Shown here: piece after piece, positions 1 to 7,783 of the stretch
How positions within the stretch are numbered: the stretch's first letter is position 1
Layout: the number at the start of each line of letters is the position of its first letter
Source of the DNA: Verrucomicrobia bacterium TMED56
GTDB lineage: Bacteria > Verrucomicrobiota > Verrucomicrobiia > Opitutales > Seribacteraceae
Direction of reading: 5' to 3'
Assembly (NCBI GenBank): GCA_002167265.1
Contig: NHDJ01000033.1
Location: 15,677-28,303 of the forward strand
Length of the DNA: 12,627 nt
Translations under genes and position numbers: made by a program
The notes under the pieces: generated by a model
Seen by the model: the letters and a program-made list of their open reading frames with translations, nothing else
Told to the model about the DNA's origin: nothing
Database searches by the model: none

Positions 1-74
1 GTAAATCCATATTAGATTTATTATCCCTCCCTCTCGTCAAATTTTCATTTCCTAAATTTGATATTCACTTTTCA

Positions 75-437
75 CTAACGGGATACTAAATAAATATTTT
101 CATTTTTATTCCGCTGAAAATTACTCCGATAATAAACTTTATCGACATCACTTAATTCCGCCCAAGACTTTCCCAAATTGCGACCTGTTCGGCTTTTAGC
201 CCAAGCTCTGGAAATAATCGATTCGGGTGAAATTACATTTCTTGATTTTTTTCTCGAAAAAACAAATTCGTAATATTTTTCCCTGTAATGTGCTCTTTCC
301 GATTCTGTCATATCCCACCAAGTGATTCCACTTTTCATACCTGTTTCACTGTTCGCCCAGGCATAAGCAACATATTTTTCTTTATTAAATAATCGTTCCT
401 GATCTCTTCTTCTTTCTTGGCTTTGTTTTTTTCCCAT
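75..437 (-). CDS. Hypothetical repeat protein; probably the 3' part of a frameshifted gene
   Basis: I do not recognise this 120-residue frame as a named family. It contains the same motif twice, at residues 26-52 and 78-104, exactly 52 residues apart without gaps: A-W-A-x-S-x-T-G-x3-G-x2-W-x2-[ML]-[TS]-x6-Y-R. Ten of the 27 positions are identical and about seven more are conservative, so this frame is very probably translated over that stretch. The pattern W-x2-[ML]-[ST]-x3-[KR]-x2-Y faintly recalls the second helix of an HMG box, but that is only a resemblance. The N-terminus (MGKKQSQERRRDQER) is very basic and charged. The putative ATG at 437 has no Shine-Dalgarno sequence and lies inside the longer frame 335-652. 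A -1 shift at the A7 run just after this ATG would fuse the two frames into one protein of about 192 residues. Alone it would be cytoplasmic; fused, it would be exported. The region is markedly AT-rich. Confidence 0.6.
   Translation of the reverse strand: MGKKQSQERRRDQERLFNKEKYVAYAWANSETGMKSGITWWDMTESERAHYREKYYEFVFSRKKSRNVISPESIISRAWAKSRTGRNLGKSWAELSDVDKVYYRSNFQRNKNENIYLVSR
126..362 (-). repeat. Two-copy internal protein repeat, 52-residue period
   Basis: The stretches encoding residues 26-52 (282-362) and 78-104 (126-206) of the 75-437 frame align without gaps at an offset of 52 residues. Shared residues are A, W, A, S, T, G, G, W, Y, R. The repeat is visible at protein level, not as a DNA repeat, so it is an old duplication kept by selection rather than a recent one. 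Confidence 0.6.
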
Positions 438-652
438 TGAAGCTTTTGATTTGCTTCATTGAGTAATTCTTTTTTGTAGAGTGAAGTTTGAAAATTGTGA
501 AGAATCTTCATCGAGTTTTCCTTAGATGATTGCATATCGAAAGAAACAAACCGTGCTATATCCAACTCATCCAGACCTGAGGGATCTTCTCTTTGTCCAA
601 AGAAAGTTAGGCAACAAATTGAATTGATTATTAATATAAAAATAGCTCTCAT
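335..652 (-). CDS. Hypothetical secreted protein; probably the 5' part of a frameshifted gene
   Basis: This 105-residue frame begins with a hydrophobic stretch, MRAIFILIINSICCLTFFGQ, which looks like a signal peptide. The two adjacent cysteines could also suggest a lipoprotein, although no clear lipobox is visible. A polar helical segment rich in Lys, Glu and Asn follows (residues 42-85). The last part, after about residue 76, overlaps the repeat-containing frame 75-437. Its end (NMLLMPGRTVKQV) looks like out-of-frame translation, because the other frame holds the conserved motif there. I infer that the real product either switches frame at E74-K75-N76 (codons GAA AAA AAC), or that the gene is broken or mis-sequenced at that A7 run. 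It is divergent from yaaA. A TATACT box lies 4 nt before the ATG. No family is assigned. Confidence 0.55.
   Translation of the reverse strand: MRAIFILIINSICCLTFFGQREDPSGLDELDIARFVSFDMQSSKENSMKILHNFQTSLYKKELLNEANQKLQWEKNKAKKEEEIRNDYLIKKNMLLMPGRTVKQV
425..431 (-). other. Candidate -1 ribosomal frameshift heptamer A-AAA-AAC
   Basis: On the minus strand the frame starting at 652 reads TGG GAA AAA AAC AAA, so the heptamer A-AAA-AAC sits in the X-XXY-YYZ phase needed for tandem -1 slippage. A -1 slip enters exactly the frame of the 75-437 reading frame (CAA AGC CAA GAA). I see no Shine-Dalgarno-like stimulator 10-14 nt upstream and did not find an obvious hairpin downstream. A one-base indel in the 7-A run would look the same, so programmed slippage is only a hypothesis. 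Confidence 0.4.
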
Positions 653-744
653 ATTTAGTATACTTACATATCTATTGTTTTATTGCAAATATGTCATCAA
701 AAAGTCTCCTTGATTATAGTTCCGGGTCTAATATTGTAATAGAC

Positions 745-1533
745 ATGATCGCTTTGCTTTCACCTGCCAAAACACTCGATTTTAATCCCTCAAACCTTCA
801 CTCTGTTTGCACTCAACCCGAGTTTCTTAATCTTTCAAAAGATTTGATTTCTGGTTTATCAAATCTTTCAAGCAATGATTTATCGGAATTAATGAGCCTA
901 AGTCCAAAATTAGCTGAATTGAATCAAGACAGATTCAATCAATGGAAAATTAAACATGACCAAGAAAATTCGAAGCAGGCAATCCTAGCATTCAAAGGAG
1001 ATGTATATGAAGGATTACAAGCTTGGGAGTTTAACCAAAAGGATTTTACTTTTGCACAGAAACATCTGCGGGTTCTTTCCGGACTTTATGGTCTTTTGCG
1101 CCCTTTGGATCTGATCCAGCCTTATCGTCTGGAAATGGGCACCGTATACGCCAACCCAAAGGGCAGGGATTTATATCATTTTTGGGGAGATGCCCTGTCG
1201 ATGGCCATCAATGAAGATTTAAAAAATATAAAGAGCCAACTCTTAATCAATTTAGCTTCGCAAGAATATTTTAAGGCAGCCAAGGAAAAAAATATTAAAG
1301 CGGAAATTATTTCACCCGCTTTCCTGGATGAGAAAAACGGAAAGTACAAAATCATTAGCTTCTATGCCAAAAAAGCCCGTGGATACATGGCGAATTATTT
1401 GATCAAAAATCAAATAAAAAACTATGAAGACCTCCTTAAATTCGATGCGTTTGGATACAAGTATTCAAACGCAGATTCGACTGACTCAAAACCAGTTTTC
1501 ACACGATCCGAAAACATTCGTTCCGCTGCCTAA
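745..1533 (+). CDS. yaaA: Peroxide stress protein YaaA (UPF0246/DUF328)
   Basis: The 262-residue product matches the YaaA family along its whole length (E. coli YaaA has 258 residues). Visible family blocks are the N-terminal LLSPAKTLDF, LAFKGDVYEGLQAWEF at about 81-96, the LSGLYG-LLRPLDL-PYRLEMG block at about 111-132, FWGD near 147, INLASQEYF, FLDEKNGKYKIISFYAKKARG, and a final VFTR. In E. coli YaaA limits free intracellular iron during hydrogen peroxide stress and so reduces Fenton damage to DNA and proteins; the cytoplasmic role here is by homology. I start it at ATG 745 (MIALLSPAKTLDF) because family members begin within a few residues of SPAKTLD. An in-frame ATG at 691 would add 18 residues with no family support. 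Neither start has a Shine-Dalgarno sequence. A weak TTGATT-17-TATTGT promoter (710-738) would put transcription near the 745 start. It is a single gene, convergent with the small gene pair whose stop lies 9 nt beyond. Confidence 0.93.
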   Translation: MIALLSPAKTLDFNPSNLHSVCTQPEFLNLSKDLISGLSNLSSNDLSELMSLSPKLAELNQDRFNQWKIKHDQENSKQAILAFKGDVYEGLQAWEFNQKDFTFAQKHLRVLSGLYGLLRPLDLIQPYRLEMGTVYANPKGRDLYHFWGDALSMAINEDLKNIKSQLLINLASQEYFKAAKEKNIKAEIISPAFLDEKNGKYKIISFYAKKARGYMANYLIKNQIKNYEDLLKFDAFGYKYSNADSTDSKPVFTRSENIRSAA

Positions 1534-1542
1534 ATCCTGAAA

Positions 1543-1728
1543 TTAATTATCTGGAATTTTCTTCCCGGTATCTTTACTCGCATTTCTAGAGCGTACTGAT
1601 TTTCTCTGCATATCCCTGTAATAACTGGAATTGCCTCGAATTTTCGATTTCCCCTTTCCTGATTTCCCACCTTTACTTCCCATTAAGGAAGCAACTTTTG
1701 CTAAGGAATGTATAATTTTTTCAGTCAT
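1543..1728 (-). CDS. Small basic hypothetical protein, Gly/Lys/Ser-rich
   Basis: The product has 61 residues and is strongly basic. An amphipathic start (MTEKIIHSLAKVASLMG) is followed by SKGGKSGKGKSKIRGNSSYY and a basic RDMQRKSVRSR tail. GSKGGK-type segments followed by a basic helix occur in several small, poorly characterised bacterial proteins, some probably nucleic-acid binding; I cannot assign a specific family. Its ATG overlaps the stop of the upstream small gene in an ATGA arrangement (1725-1728), which suggests translational coupling and a shared function. It ends 9 nt from the convergent yaaA stop with no clear terminator between them. The coupling makes translation more credible than length alone would. 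Confidence 0.55.
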   Translation of the reverse strand: MTEKIIHSLAKVASLMGSKGGKSGKGKSKIRGNSSYYRDMQRKSVRSRNASKDTGKKIPDN

Positions 1729-1946
1729 TGATCCCGTTTGATTCGATTAAAAACTTTTAGCAAGTGATCCATTCGGTCAGATGAAGTCCTTAAATCCTTA
1801 AGTATTCGATCAATTCTAACCTGCTTTTCTGAATTAATCGAAGAACGATTTTTCATCCTACTTTGTAAAATAGAAAGAGAAGAATTTTTCATCTTATCTT
1901 CCATCGCGTTAACCCTTTTGTGAACCACCCCATTTTCATTTCCCAT
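1725..1946 (-). CDS. Small helical hypothetical protein, first of a coupled pair
   Basis: The 73-residue product is charged and probably almost all helix, with no signal peptide or membrane segment. The C-terminal half (VRIDRILKDLRTSSDRMDHL-LKVFNRIKRDQ) has heptad-like Ile/Leu/Val spacing and could form a short coiled coil. I do not recognise the family. Its stop overlaps the start of the next small gene by ATGA, so the two are very likely one transcript. It lies 74 nt downstream of obgE on the same strand, with a near-palindrome 11-30 nt upstream of its ATG that may be an operator. It could be a regulator or an antitoxin-sized partner of the second protein, but nothing in the sequence shows toxin motifs. 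Confidence 0.5.
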   Translation of the reverse strand: MGNENGVVHKRVNAMEDKMKNSSLSILQSRMKNRSSINSEKQVRIDRILKDLRTSSDRMDHLLKVFNRIKRDQ

Positions 1947-1956
1947 AATTTTCTAA

Positions 1957-1976
1957 TTGCACAAGCGTTTGTGTAA
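1957..1976. promoter_or_regulatory. Candidate operator: 20-bp imperfect palindrome
   Basis: TTGCACAAGCGTTTGTGTAA is an inverted repeat with two mismatched positions, centred on a CG. It contains AAGCGTTT, which fits the AANCGNTT core typical of LacI-family operators. It begins 11 nt before the start codon at 1946 and follows a TTGATT element on the minus strand, so a bound protein could block initiation of the small gene pair. No regulator gene is in the window. Confidence 0.35.
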
Positions 1977-2020
1977 ATCAACTCAAAAATATGATTTTTT
2001 ATTCGTTCATTTTCAGATAT

Positions 2021-3010
2021 TCAGCTTAAGGCTTGTAAAAGCTGTCTCTTCAATTCCGGTAACCCTTCCTCCAAAAGTGCCGAGATCGAAAGAAGTTCGA
2101 TTTCAGGAAAACGATCTTTGAATTCCTTAACAAAATCACTTGCAGTGCCTTCGTCCATTTTATTCCCAACCACTAAAAATGGCTTTTTACCAAGTGAAGG
2201 ATCGTATTCGATAAGTTCTTTTCTAAGATGCTCAAAGTCATCACTTGGATTACGACCGTCCGTCGCAGCAAGATCAAGAAGGAATAAAAGTAGTTTGCAC
2301 CTTTCCACATGTCGAAGAAACCTGTGTCCGAGTCCACGATTTTCAGCCGCTCCCTCAATCAGCCCGGGGACATCGGCCATAGTCAAAGTTTTGAAATCAT
2401 CTGGATAGTCAATGACTCCCACCGTCGGAACCAAAGTGGTAAACGGATATGAGTCAATCTTAGGAGCAGCATTTGACATCACATTCAAAAGAGTAGATTT
2501 TCCCGCGTTTGGAAACCCCACCAGGCCGATGTCGGCAATGGTCTTAAGGGTGAACAGATATTCCCCTTCCATACCGATCTTACCTTCGGTAAATTGGCGG
2601 GGAGTCTGATTGATCGAGCTTTTAAAAGTTGCGTTGCCACGGCCCCCCTTTCCTCCTTCTAGCAAAAGAATTTCCTGTTTGTGTTCAAGTAACTCACAAA
2701 CCAACTCGCCAGATTCCAGCAATCTAACTTCCGTACCCATGGGAACCTTCAGTACGCAGGATTCTCCACCTCTCCCATTTTGATCGCTTCCTCGACCCGG
2801 TTCCCCATTCTTTGCTTTCCAATGCTTTTTGAAATGATAATTCCTTAAATCGGAAACATTCTCATCAGCTTTAAGCATGAGGTCCCCTCCCCGTCCGCCA
2901 TTTCCGCCATTGGGTCCGCCATTGGGCATATACTTCTGACGCAGGAAGGACATGCAGCCGTCACCACCGTTTCCTGCCTTCAACAAAACTTTGGTTTCAT
3001 CATAGAACAT
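2021..3010 (-). CDS. obgE: Obg-family GTPase ObgE/CgtA
   Basis: The 329-residue protein is an essential-type ribosome-associated GTPase that acts in 50S subunit maturation and links GTP/ppGpp level to growth. The N-terminal Obg fold (about 1-158) begins MFYDETKVLLKAGNGGDGC and carries the glycine-rich blocks GGPNGGNGGRGGD (31-43) and GGKGGRGNATFK (119-130). The G domain follows: G1 GFPNAGKST (165-173), G2 in SYPFTTLVPTVG, G3 DVPG (213-216), G4 NKMD (283-286), G5 SISA (308-311). It ends soon after the G domain and lacks the variable C-terminal OCT domain of the Bacillus protein, as many Obg proteins do. All nucleotide-binding motifs are intact. The only sensible start is the ATG at 3010. No Shine-Dalgarno sequence precedes it, and the predicted promoter leaves a leader of only a few nucleotides. 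It is separated from the upstream ahcY by an intrinsic terminator, so it is transcribed independently. Confidence 0.97.
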   Translation of the reverse strand: MFYDETKVLLKAGNGGDGCMSFLRQKYMPNGGPNGGNGGRGGDLMLKADENVSDLRNYHFKKHWKAKNGEPGRGSDQNGRGGESCVLKVPMGTEVRLLESGELVCELLEHKQEILLLEGGKGGRGNATFKSSINQTPRQFTEGKIGMEGEYLFTLKTIADIGLVGFPNAGKSTLLNVMSNAAPKIDSYPFTTLVPTVGVIDYPDDFKTLTMADVPGLIEGAAENRGLGHRFLRHVERCKLLLFLLDLAATDGRNPSDDFEHLRKELIEYDPSLGKKPFLVVGNKMDEGTASDFVKEFKDRFPEIELLSISALLEEGLPELKRQLLQALS

Positions 3011-3020
3011 TTGTTCAATG

Positions 3021-3049
3021 ATCTTATCGCAGCAGTCAATCTAGGTCAA
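3021..3049 (-). promoter_or_regulatory. Sigma-70-type promoter of obgE
   Basis: On the minus strand TTGACC (3044-3049) and TAAGAT (3021-3026) are separated by exactly 17 nt, a near-consensus pair. The -10 box ends 10 nt before the obgE ATG, so transcription would start about 3-5 nt before the start codon, giving a nearly leaderless mRNA. Confidence 0.6.
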
Positions 3050-3055
3050 CGAATC

Positions 3056-3089
3056 AAAAAAAAGGCAGCCCCATAACGAGACTGCCTTT
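3056..3089 (-). terminator. Rho-independent terminator after ahcY
   Basis: On the minus strand AAAGGCAG (3082-3089) pairs with CTGCCTTT (3061-3068) in an 8-bp stem with a 13-nt loop, followed by a T run (complement of the A tract 3056-3063). It lies 22 nt after the ahcY stop and ends the five-gene run that starts at 8658. Confidence 0.85.
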
Positions 3090-3110
3090 ATAAGTAGGTA
3101 AAAAGATTGA

Positions 3111-4559
3111 TTAGTAACGGTAATGCTCTGGTTTATATGGACCACCAACAGGTACTCCAATGTAATCGGCTTGTTCGTTGCTAAGTTCGGTGAGTTTTGC
3201 ACCAAGTTTATCAAGGTGCAAACGAGCGACTTCTTCATCCAATTCCTTACTCAAACGGGTAACTCCAATTTCCCTGTCTTGGTTATTGCAGATATCAATT
3301 TGAGCAATGGTTTGATTGGTAAAACTGTTTGACATAACAAAACTAGGATGTCCGGTGGCACAACCCAGATTAATCAAACGGCCTTCTGCAAGAAGGTAGA
3401 TACTTTTACCATCAGGGAAAGTAAAACGGCTTACGGGACCACCCGGCACACTGTCATCTTTAATAATTTCTTTTGAAACACCCGGCATATTTTCGAGTTC
3501 TGCTACTTGGATTTCATTGTCAAAATGTCCAATATTACAAACAATTGCTTGATCTTTCATCTTGCTTATATGCTCTGCGGTTATGATATCCTTGTTTCCG
3601 GTGGTAGTGACAAAAATGTCAGCCGTTTCAAGAGCATCTTCGATGGTGGTGACTTGATAGCCTGACATACAAGCCTGCAACGCACAGATAGGATCAATCT
3701 CAGAAACCATCACTCGGGCTTTTTCATTTGCCAGAGAATCGGCTGAACCCTTACCTACATCACCATAGCCACAGACCATGGCAATTTTACCTGAAATCAA
3801 AACATCCAATGCGCGTTTTATTCCGTCTACAAGTGAGTGACGGCACCCGTAATTGTTGTCGAACTTGGATTTGGTGACTGAGTCGTTAACATTGATAGCC
3901 TGAAAAAGAAGCTTTCCTTCTTCTTCCATTTGAATGAGACGGTGCACTCCTGTGGTTGTTTCCTCAGAAACTCCAACAACCCCATCCGCAACTTTTGCCC
4001 AATGTCCAGGTTTTTCAGAAAGAGTTTTCTTCAAAAGTTCTTTGATAACCTGCTCTTCTTCGCTTTCAGATGGTAAATTAACCCAGTCACTGCCATTTTC
4101 GAGTTCGAAACCTTTGTGGATAAGGAGAGTGGAATCACCACCATCATCCACGATCTGATCAGGACCGGACCCATCTGGCCATGTAAGGGCATTCCATGTG
4201 CAATCCCAGTAATCTTCAAGTGTCTCGCCTTTCCACGCAAATACAGGAATACCTGCCGCAGCGATGGCCGCTGCCGCATGGTCTTGAGTTGAGAAAATGT
4301 TGCATGAACACCAACGGACATCAGCTCCCAAATCGACAAGAGTTTCGATAAGCACAGCAGTTTGAATGGTCATGTGCAAAGATCCCATAATCTTGACTCC
4401 AGCTAGTGGTTTGGTGGGACCATATTTTTGGCGTGTTGCCATGAGTCCGGGCATTTCATGCTCAGCGATGGAGATTTCTTTTCTGCCGAATTCTGCGAGA
4501 GTTATGTCGGCAACTTTATAATCAAGGGTGGGGGTCAATGTCTCTGTCATAATGGTCAT
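3111..4559 (-). CDS. ahcY: Adenosylhomocysteinase (SAH hydrolase)
   Basis: The 482-residue cytoplasmic enzyme converts S-adenosylhomocysteine reversibly to homocysteine and adenosine using bound NAD, relieving product inhibition of methyltransferases. Family signatures are the substrate-domain segments [16 protein letters not shown] (59-74), [15 protein letters not shown] (86-100) and DDGGD (138-142); the [19 protein letters not shown] block (223-242); the NAD-binding loop GYGDVGKG (264-271) with the acidic residue of VSEIDP; and the C-terminal KPEHYRY that reaches into the neighbouring subunit's cofactor site. The length matches the longer bacterial form, which carries an insertion relative to the mammalian enzyme of about 432 residues. 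It is 41 nt downstream of metK on the same strand with no promoter or terminator seen between them, so SAM synthesis and SAH removal are probably co-transcribed. An alternative ATG three codons in (MTETLTP) is equally plausible; neither has a clear Shine-Dalgarno sequence. Confidence 0.98.
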   Translation of the reverse strand: MTIMTETLTPTLDYKVADITLAEFGRKEISIAEHEMPGLMATRQKYGPTKPLAGVKIMGSLHMTIQTAVLIETLVDLGADVRWCSCNIFSTQDHAAAAIAAAGIPVFAWKGETLEDYWDCTWNALTWPDGSGPDQIVDDGGDSTLLIHKGFELENGSDWVNLPSESEEEQVIKELLKKTLSEKPGHWAKVADGVVGVSEETTTGVHRLIQMEEEGKLLFQAINVNDSVTKSKFDNNYGCRHSLVDGIKRALDVLISGKIAMVCGYGDVGKGSADSLANEKARVMVSEIDPICALQACMSGYQVTTIEDALETADIFVTTTGNKDIITAEHISKMKDQAIVCNIGHFDNEIQVAELENMPGVSKEIIKDDSVPGGPVSRFTFPDGKSIYLLAEGRLINLGCATGHPSFVMSNSFTNQTIAQIDICNNQDREIGVTRLSKELDEEVARLHLDKLGAKLTELSNEQADYIGVPVGGPYKPEHYRY

Positions 4560-4600
4560 ATTTAGATAACGATGTTAAGAAGTAATTAGATCAATAAAGG

Positions 4601-5770
4601 CTAAGAAACCGCTGATTTTAAGTCTTCCACTCGATTAATTTGCTCCCATGGAAGGTCCGATTTACCAAAGTGCCCGTAATGAGTAGTTCCTCGGTAAATC
4701 GGTCTAAGTAAATCAAGCTGAGATACAATCTCCGCAGGTTTAAAATTGAAAACATTGTGTATGGCTTGCTGTATCTTTGTCTCTTCAACTTTTTCTGTAT
4801 CGAAGCAATCGATAGTAATACTTGTTGGATGGGGATGACCAATGGCATAGGCAACTTGGATTTCAGCTCGTTCTGCGAGTCCTGCCGCGACCACATTTTT
4901 AGCCACCCATCTGCACATGTAAGCAGCAGAGCGGTCAACTTTACTTGGATCTTTACCAGAAAAAGCTCCGCCACCATGACGCCCCCAACCTCCATAGGTA
5001 TCGACAATTATTTTTCGGCCAGTCAAACCAGAATCACCTTCTGGACCACCTACTACAAAACGACCAGTGGGATTAATTAAATATTCGGTTTTGTCCGAAA
5101 GTAGTTCGGACGGAAGTGAAGGTTTTATAATTTCCTCAATAATAAAGGATCGTATAGTTTCGTTATCGATAGATTCAGCATGTTGAGTAGAAACAACCAC
5201 ATTTTCGATGCCCACCATTTTTCCCTGATCATATTTAAGAGCCACCTGAGATTTACAGTCAGGACGTAACCAAGTTGCTTCGGATGTATTTTTTCGGATT
5301 TCAGCCATTTTACGCAAAATGCGATGGGCAAACATGACAGGAGCTGGCATAAGTTCATCTGTTTCATTACAAGCATAACCAAACATTATACCTTGGTCGC
5401 CAGCACCTTGCTCAGCAGTTCCTTTTCCTTCTGCAGCATTGGCATCAACTCCCTGACCAATATCACGGGACTGAGCAGTTAACTGATTCGTTATAAAGAC
5501 CTTATCGGCATGAAAAACATCATCATCATTGATGTAACCAATTTCTCTAATTGCCTCCCGAACAACAGCTTCATAATCAAAGTTGGAAGAAGTGGTAATT
5601 TCTCCCGCGATAGTTACGCAGTTACTTTTAACCAATGTTTCACAGGCAACACGGCTTTCTTTATCCTGCTCTAAGCAGGCATCTAAAATATTATCAGAAA
5701 TCGAATCCGAAACTTTATCAGGATGACCTTCCCCAACAGATTCAGAAGAAAATATAAATGAACTTGGCAT
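4601..5770 (-). CDS. metK: S-adenosylmethionine synthetase
   Basis: The 389-residue cytoplasmic enzyme makes S-adenosylmethionine from methionine and ATP, with release of phosphate and pyrophosphate. All standard motifs are present: GEGHPDK (13-19) with the catalytic His, the ATP-binding [12 protein letters not shown] (122-133), [20 protein letters not shown] (231-250), and the P-loop-like [19 protein letters not shown] (267-285). [10 protein letters not shown] replaces the more common AIGxxxPxSI and still fits the pattern. Length is normal for the family. It starts at ATG 5770 ([19 protein letters not shown]), the position expected from the distance to GEGHPDK. It lies 73 nt after rfbA, and that gap contains a perfect 14-bp palindrome which may be a regulatory site. 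It may be read through from the sugar operon, have its own promoter, or both. No recognisable SAM riboswitch fits in the short gap. Confidence 0.98.
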   Translation of the reverse strand: MPSSFIFSSESVGEGHPDKVSDSISDNILDACLEQDKESRVACETLVKSNCVTIAGEITTSSNFDYEAVVREAIREIGYINDDDVFHADKVFITNQLTAQSRDIGQGVDANAAEGKGTAEQGAGDQGIMFGYACNETDELMPAPVMFAHRILRKMAEIRKNTSEATWLRPDCKSQVALKYDQGKMVGIENVVVSTQHAESIDNETIRSFIIEEIIKPSLPSELLSDKTEYLINPTGRFVVGGPEGDSGLTGRKIIVDTYGGWGRHGGGAFSGKDPSKVDRSAAYMCRWVAKNVVAAGLAERAEIQVAYAIGHPHPTSITIDCFDTEKVEETKIQQAIHNVFNFKPAEIVSQLDLLRPIYRGTTHYGHFGKSDLPWEQINRVEDLKSAVS

Positions 5771-5818
5771 TTTTATATTTCATCAAAATACCAACCTGTA
5801 ATCAAGTTTATTCATCAA

Positions 5819-5832
5819 CGCATCATGATGCG
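5819..5832. promoter_or_regulatory. Perfect 14-bp palindrome upstream of metK
   Basis: CGCATCATGATGCG is its own reverse complement and lies 12 nt after the rfbA stop and 49-62 nt before the metK ATG. The flanks TTCAT and ATGAA extend the dyad imperfectly. No T run follows on the minus strand, so it is a poor terminator; an operator for a methionine- or SAM/SAH-responsive repressor is possible but not shown. Confidence 0.35.
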
Positions 5833-5843
5833 ATGATATGAAA

Positions 5844-6731
5844 TCAATGGTTATATCTTTTTTTAAGGATAGACTCCAAATATTTTCCATACGATGATGA
5901 ACCATGAGAAAAAACCGCTTTTTCCAATTCTTCAGCGGACATCCATTTTTTGTAAAGTGCGATTTCCTCCAAGCAGGCAATCTTTAAACCCTGCCTTCGC
6001 TCAATGACTTTAACAAAATCTGTAGCAGATGCCAAATTTTCATGACTTCCGGTATCCAACCATGCCGTACCTCTTCCCATTATTTCAACAGATAGTTGTG
6101 CTGAATCCAAATAAATACGGTTTAGATCAGTAATTTCAAGTTCTCCCCTGGCAGATGGTTGAAGACTTTCTGCGTACGAACAAACTTGCGAGTCATAAAA
6201 GTATAATCCCGGTACAGCATAATTTGATTTCGGGTTTATGGGTTTTTCTTCTAAAGAAATAGCCTTTGCCAAATTATCAAATTCAACAACCCCGTAATTT
6301 TCAGGATCTGAAACATGATATCCAAAAATGGTAGCCCCTGCTTCCTGTGAATTTGCATCACTAAGGGTTCTCTCCAGATCGTGACCGTAAAAAACATTAT
6401 CTCCTAAAATTAAAGTTGAAGAAGAATCTCCAAGAAAATTTTTACCGATCAAAAAAGCCTGTGCTAATCCATCCGGGCTGGGTTGTTCCTCGTAGGAAAA
6501 AGACACACCAAATCGTGACCCATCCCCTAATAATTCCTTGAACATTGGTAAATCTCTAGGAGTGGAAATGATCAAGATCTCGCGAATCCCCGAAAGCATT
6601 AGAATTGAGATCGGATAGTAAATCATTGGCTTGTCATAAACCGGCATCAGTTGCTTGCTTACCGCCATCGTCAATGGATAAAGACGAGTCCCCGATCCGC
6701 CTGCCAGTACAATTCCTTTTCGGTTGCTCAT
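5844..6731 (-). CDS. rfbA: Glucose-1-phosphate thymidylyltransferase RfbA/RmlA
   Basis: The 295-residue enzyme makes dTDP-glucose from glucose 1-phosphate and dTTP, the first committed step of dTDP-6-deoxysugar synthesis. Visible signatures are the nucleotide-binding [11 protein letters not shown] (11-21), the [18 protein letters not shown] block (25-42), SPDGLAQAF (85-93), GDNVFYG (110-116) whose Asp takes part in metal binding, LEEKP (160-164), VPGLYFYD (173-180), GELEITDLN (196-204) and [15 protein letters not shown] (219-233). Together these are diagnostic of RmlA rather than the GalU-type uridylyltransferases. Length is standard. The start codon shares one nucleotide with the rfbB stop (TAATG), so the two genes are tightly coupled. 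It is third in the nucleotide-sugar operon. Confidence 0.97.
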   Translation of the reverse strand: MSNRKGIVLAGGSGTRLYPLTMAVSKQLMPVYDKPMIYYPISILMLSGIREILIISTPRDLPMFKELLGDGSRFGVSFSYEEQPSPDGLAQAFLIGKNFLGDSSSTLILGDNVFYGHDLERTLSDANSQEAGATIFGYHVSDPENYGVVEFDNLAKAISLEEKPINPKSNYAVPGLYFYDSQVCSYAESLQPSARGELEITDLNRIYLDSAQLSVEIMGRGTAWLDTGSHENLASATDFVKVIERRQGLKIACLEEIALYKKWMSAEELEKAVFSHGSSSYGKYLESILKKRYNH

Positions 6732-7783
6732 TAGATTCCCAACCTTTCTCTCTGATATTTCCTTGAAGTCACATTCTCACACCATTCTTGATGGTTGATA
6801 TACCACTCCACGGTTTGCTCCATTCCTTGTTCAAATGAATAAGAAGGCTGCCAACCCAACTCGTTTTGAATCTTGGAGAAATCGATCGCATAACGTTGAT
6901 CATGTCCCGGGCGGTCCGTAACAAAAGTCTTTAATTGATTGTGAGGTGCTCCAACAGGATAATGCTTATCAAGAATATGGCAGAGCGTATCGATAACTTC
7001 CATATTTGTCTTCTCCGAAGCTCCGCCAATACAGTAAGTCTCCCCCAACCTTCCTTTTCTTAAGACTGATAAAATCCCGGAGCAATGATCTTCGACATGT
7101 AACCAATCCCTAATGTTTGATCCGTCACCGTATATAGGAAGGCTTTTTCCCTCGCAGGCATTTAAAATCATCAAAGGAATCAACTTTTCCGGAAACTGAT
7201 ACGGTCCATAATTATTCGAGCAATTGGTCGTGAGCACAGGCAGTCCAAAAGTATGATAATAAGCACGAACTAAATGATCGGCCGATGCCTTGGATGCCGA
7301 ATAAGGACTATTGGGGGCATAGGGAGTGGTTTCACAGAAAGCGGGCTCTTCTGGTCTTAAAGAACCAAACACCTCATCCGTGGAAACATGAAGAAAGCGA
7401 AATTCATCTTTTTTCTCAGTGGCACTGTTAGAAAGATATGCTTTCGTCGATTCCAAGAGTCGTAGTGTGCCCACCACATTAGTATGCACGAAGGGTTCAG
7501 GACCATCAATCGAGCGATCAACATGGCTTTCAGCGGCAAAATTTACCACTCCTTGGACTTCGTACTCTTCCAATGTTTTAAGCACCGCATCTCTGTCGCA
7601 GATATCTGCTTGGATAAAATGGTATGAATTCTCTTTTTCTAAATCTTGTAGGTTTTCGGGGTTTCCCGCATAAGTCTGCTTGTCAAAGTTAATGACCTGA
7701 TCAAACTCCCCGCTTTTCAAAAGCATACGAATGAAATTAGATCCTATAAACCCAAGACCTCCCGTTACCAAGATATTTTTCAT
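6731..7783 (-). CDS. rfbB: dTDP-glucose 4,6-dehydratase RfbB/RmlB
   Basis: The 350-residue short-chain dehydrogenase/reductase uses a bound NAD to turn dTDP-glucose into dTDP-4-keto-6-deoxyglucose. It has the Rossmann motif TGGLGFIG (7-14), [12 protein letters not shown] (81-92), the catalytic STDEVFG (134-140, with the Asp-Glu pair typical of 4,6-dehydratases), the YSASK dyad (Tyr161, Lys165), [14 protein letters not shown] (190-203), RDWLHVEDH (225-233) and [11 protein letters not shown] (291-301). Length and all catalytic residues are normal. Its ATG overlaps the stop of the upstream epimerase/reductase gene by ATGA, and its stop overlaps the rfbA start. Because the partner synthetase is RfbA, the substrate is most likely dTDP- rather than UDP-glucose. 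Confidence 0.97.
   Translation of the reverse strand: MKNILVTGGLGFIGSNFIRMLLKSGEFDQVINFDKQTYAGNPENLQDLEKENSYHFIQADICDRDAVLKTLEEYEVQGVVNFAAESHVDRSIDGPEPFVHTNVVGTLRLLESTKAYLSNSATEKKDEFRFLHVSTDEVFGSLRPEEPAFCETTPYAPNSPYSASKASADHLVRAYYHTFGLPVLTTNCSNNYGPYQFPEKLIPLMILNACEGKSLPIYGDGSNIRDWLHVEDHCSGILSVLRKGRLGETYCIGGASEKTNMEVIDTLCHILDKHYPVGAPHNQLKTFVTDRPGHDQRYAIDFSKIQNELGWQPSYSFEQGMEQTVEWYINHQEWCENVTSRKYQRERLGI

Noticed and set aside
1..74. Left edge of the window
   Set aside because: AT-rich with no coding frame, RNA gene or convincing terminator visible; too short to interpret.
691..744. Longer yaaA start at ATG 691
   Set aside because: The 18 extra residues have no counterpart in YaaA, whose members begin next to SPAKTLD; there is no Shine-Dalgarno sequence at either start.
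1983..2002. AT-only hairpin after obgE as a terminator
   Set aside because: The stem has no GC pairs and would be too unstable to terminate transcription reliably.
5771..5843. SAM or SAH riboswitch before metK
   Set aside because: The gap is only 73 nt, and I could not recognise the conserved core of any SAM or SAH riboswitch; only a simple palindrome is visible.
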